Below, one piece after another: positions 22,456 through 22,467 of a stretch of DNA of 22,467 nt. Location of the stretch: the NCBI GenBank assembly GCA_043779285.1, contig JAYWEL010000150.1, positions 1 through 22,467 of the forward strand. Direction: 5' to 3'. The DNA is from MGR-bin208 sp043779285. GTDB lineage: Bacteria > Bacteroidota > Bacteroidia > Chitinophagales > Chitinophagaceae. Under the pieces are notes generated by a model. The model searched no databases. It was given only the letters and a program-made list of their open reading frames with translations, and had not been told where the DNA came from. Made by a program: the position numbers and the translations under genes. Each line of letters opens with the position of its first letter. Within the stretch, counting starts at the first letter, position 1.

Positions 22456-22467
22456 ACCGCAGAAAAG

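Overview
The window looks like an accessory stretch of a Bacteroidota chromosome, probably near Chitinophagaceae/Sphingobacteriia, although the genus cannot be read from the sequence. The evidence is AT-rich DNA, -7 elements of the TAnnTTTG type, an UpxY/NusG-type leader gene in front of the Wza and Wzc genes, and interspersed repeats common in environmental Bacteroidota. The core is a plus-strand cell-surface polysaccharide (capsule, O-antigen or exopolysaccharide) locus.

Layout. 1-385 is the 3' part of a REP-associated (IS200-like) tyrosine transposase. 461-1642 is a divergent HGSNAT/DUF5009-type membrane acyltransferase. 1643-1955 is a promoter and leader region. 1956-5650 holds the UpxY-type antiterminator, a Wza-like export lipoprotein and a Wzc-like BY-kinase. 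5678-13723 holds nucleotide-sugar genes: UDP-GlcNAc 4-epimerase (WbpP-like), RfbB, a WbpD-like N-acetyltransferase, a WbpB/WlbA-like dehydrogenase, RfbA, Gmd and Fcl. A Wzm-type ABC permease lies further on at 16381-17226. Together these supply amino- and deoxy-sugar precursors and the export gear. No glycosyltransferase, Wzt ATPase, WbpE aminotransferase, RmlC or RmlD is present in the window.

The locus is heavily invaded. A GxxExxY (PD-(D/E)XK-like) gene with CACAGAG-type repeats on both sides sits between the wbpD-like and wbpB-like genes. A broken four-helix-bundle (S23/IVP-like) gene flanked by inverted GTTGAG/CTCAAC arrays sits between the epimerase gene and rfbB, and the same CTCAAC sequence is translated inside RfbB. 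A schlafen/AlbA_2-type gene lies between the intact fcl 3' end and a diverged second copy of that 3' end. Three different MNT-HEPN (type VII toxin-antitoxin) pairs lie around the ABC permease. The third pair sits between the two halves of a split IVP gene, bounded by CACAGAG-type repeats. The right end carries a DUF4143 ATPase, an intact IVP gene between repeat arrays, and a complete REP-associated transposase.

The most unusual signal is a layered set of repeat-bounded single-gene or two-gene units nested in one another and in a polysaccharide operon. It is supported by scars at several sites and by the fcl tail duplication.
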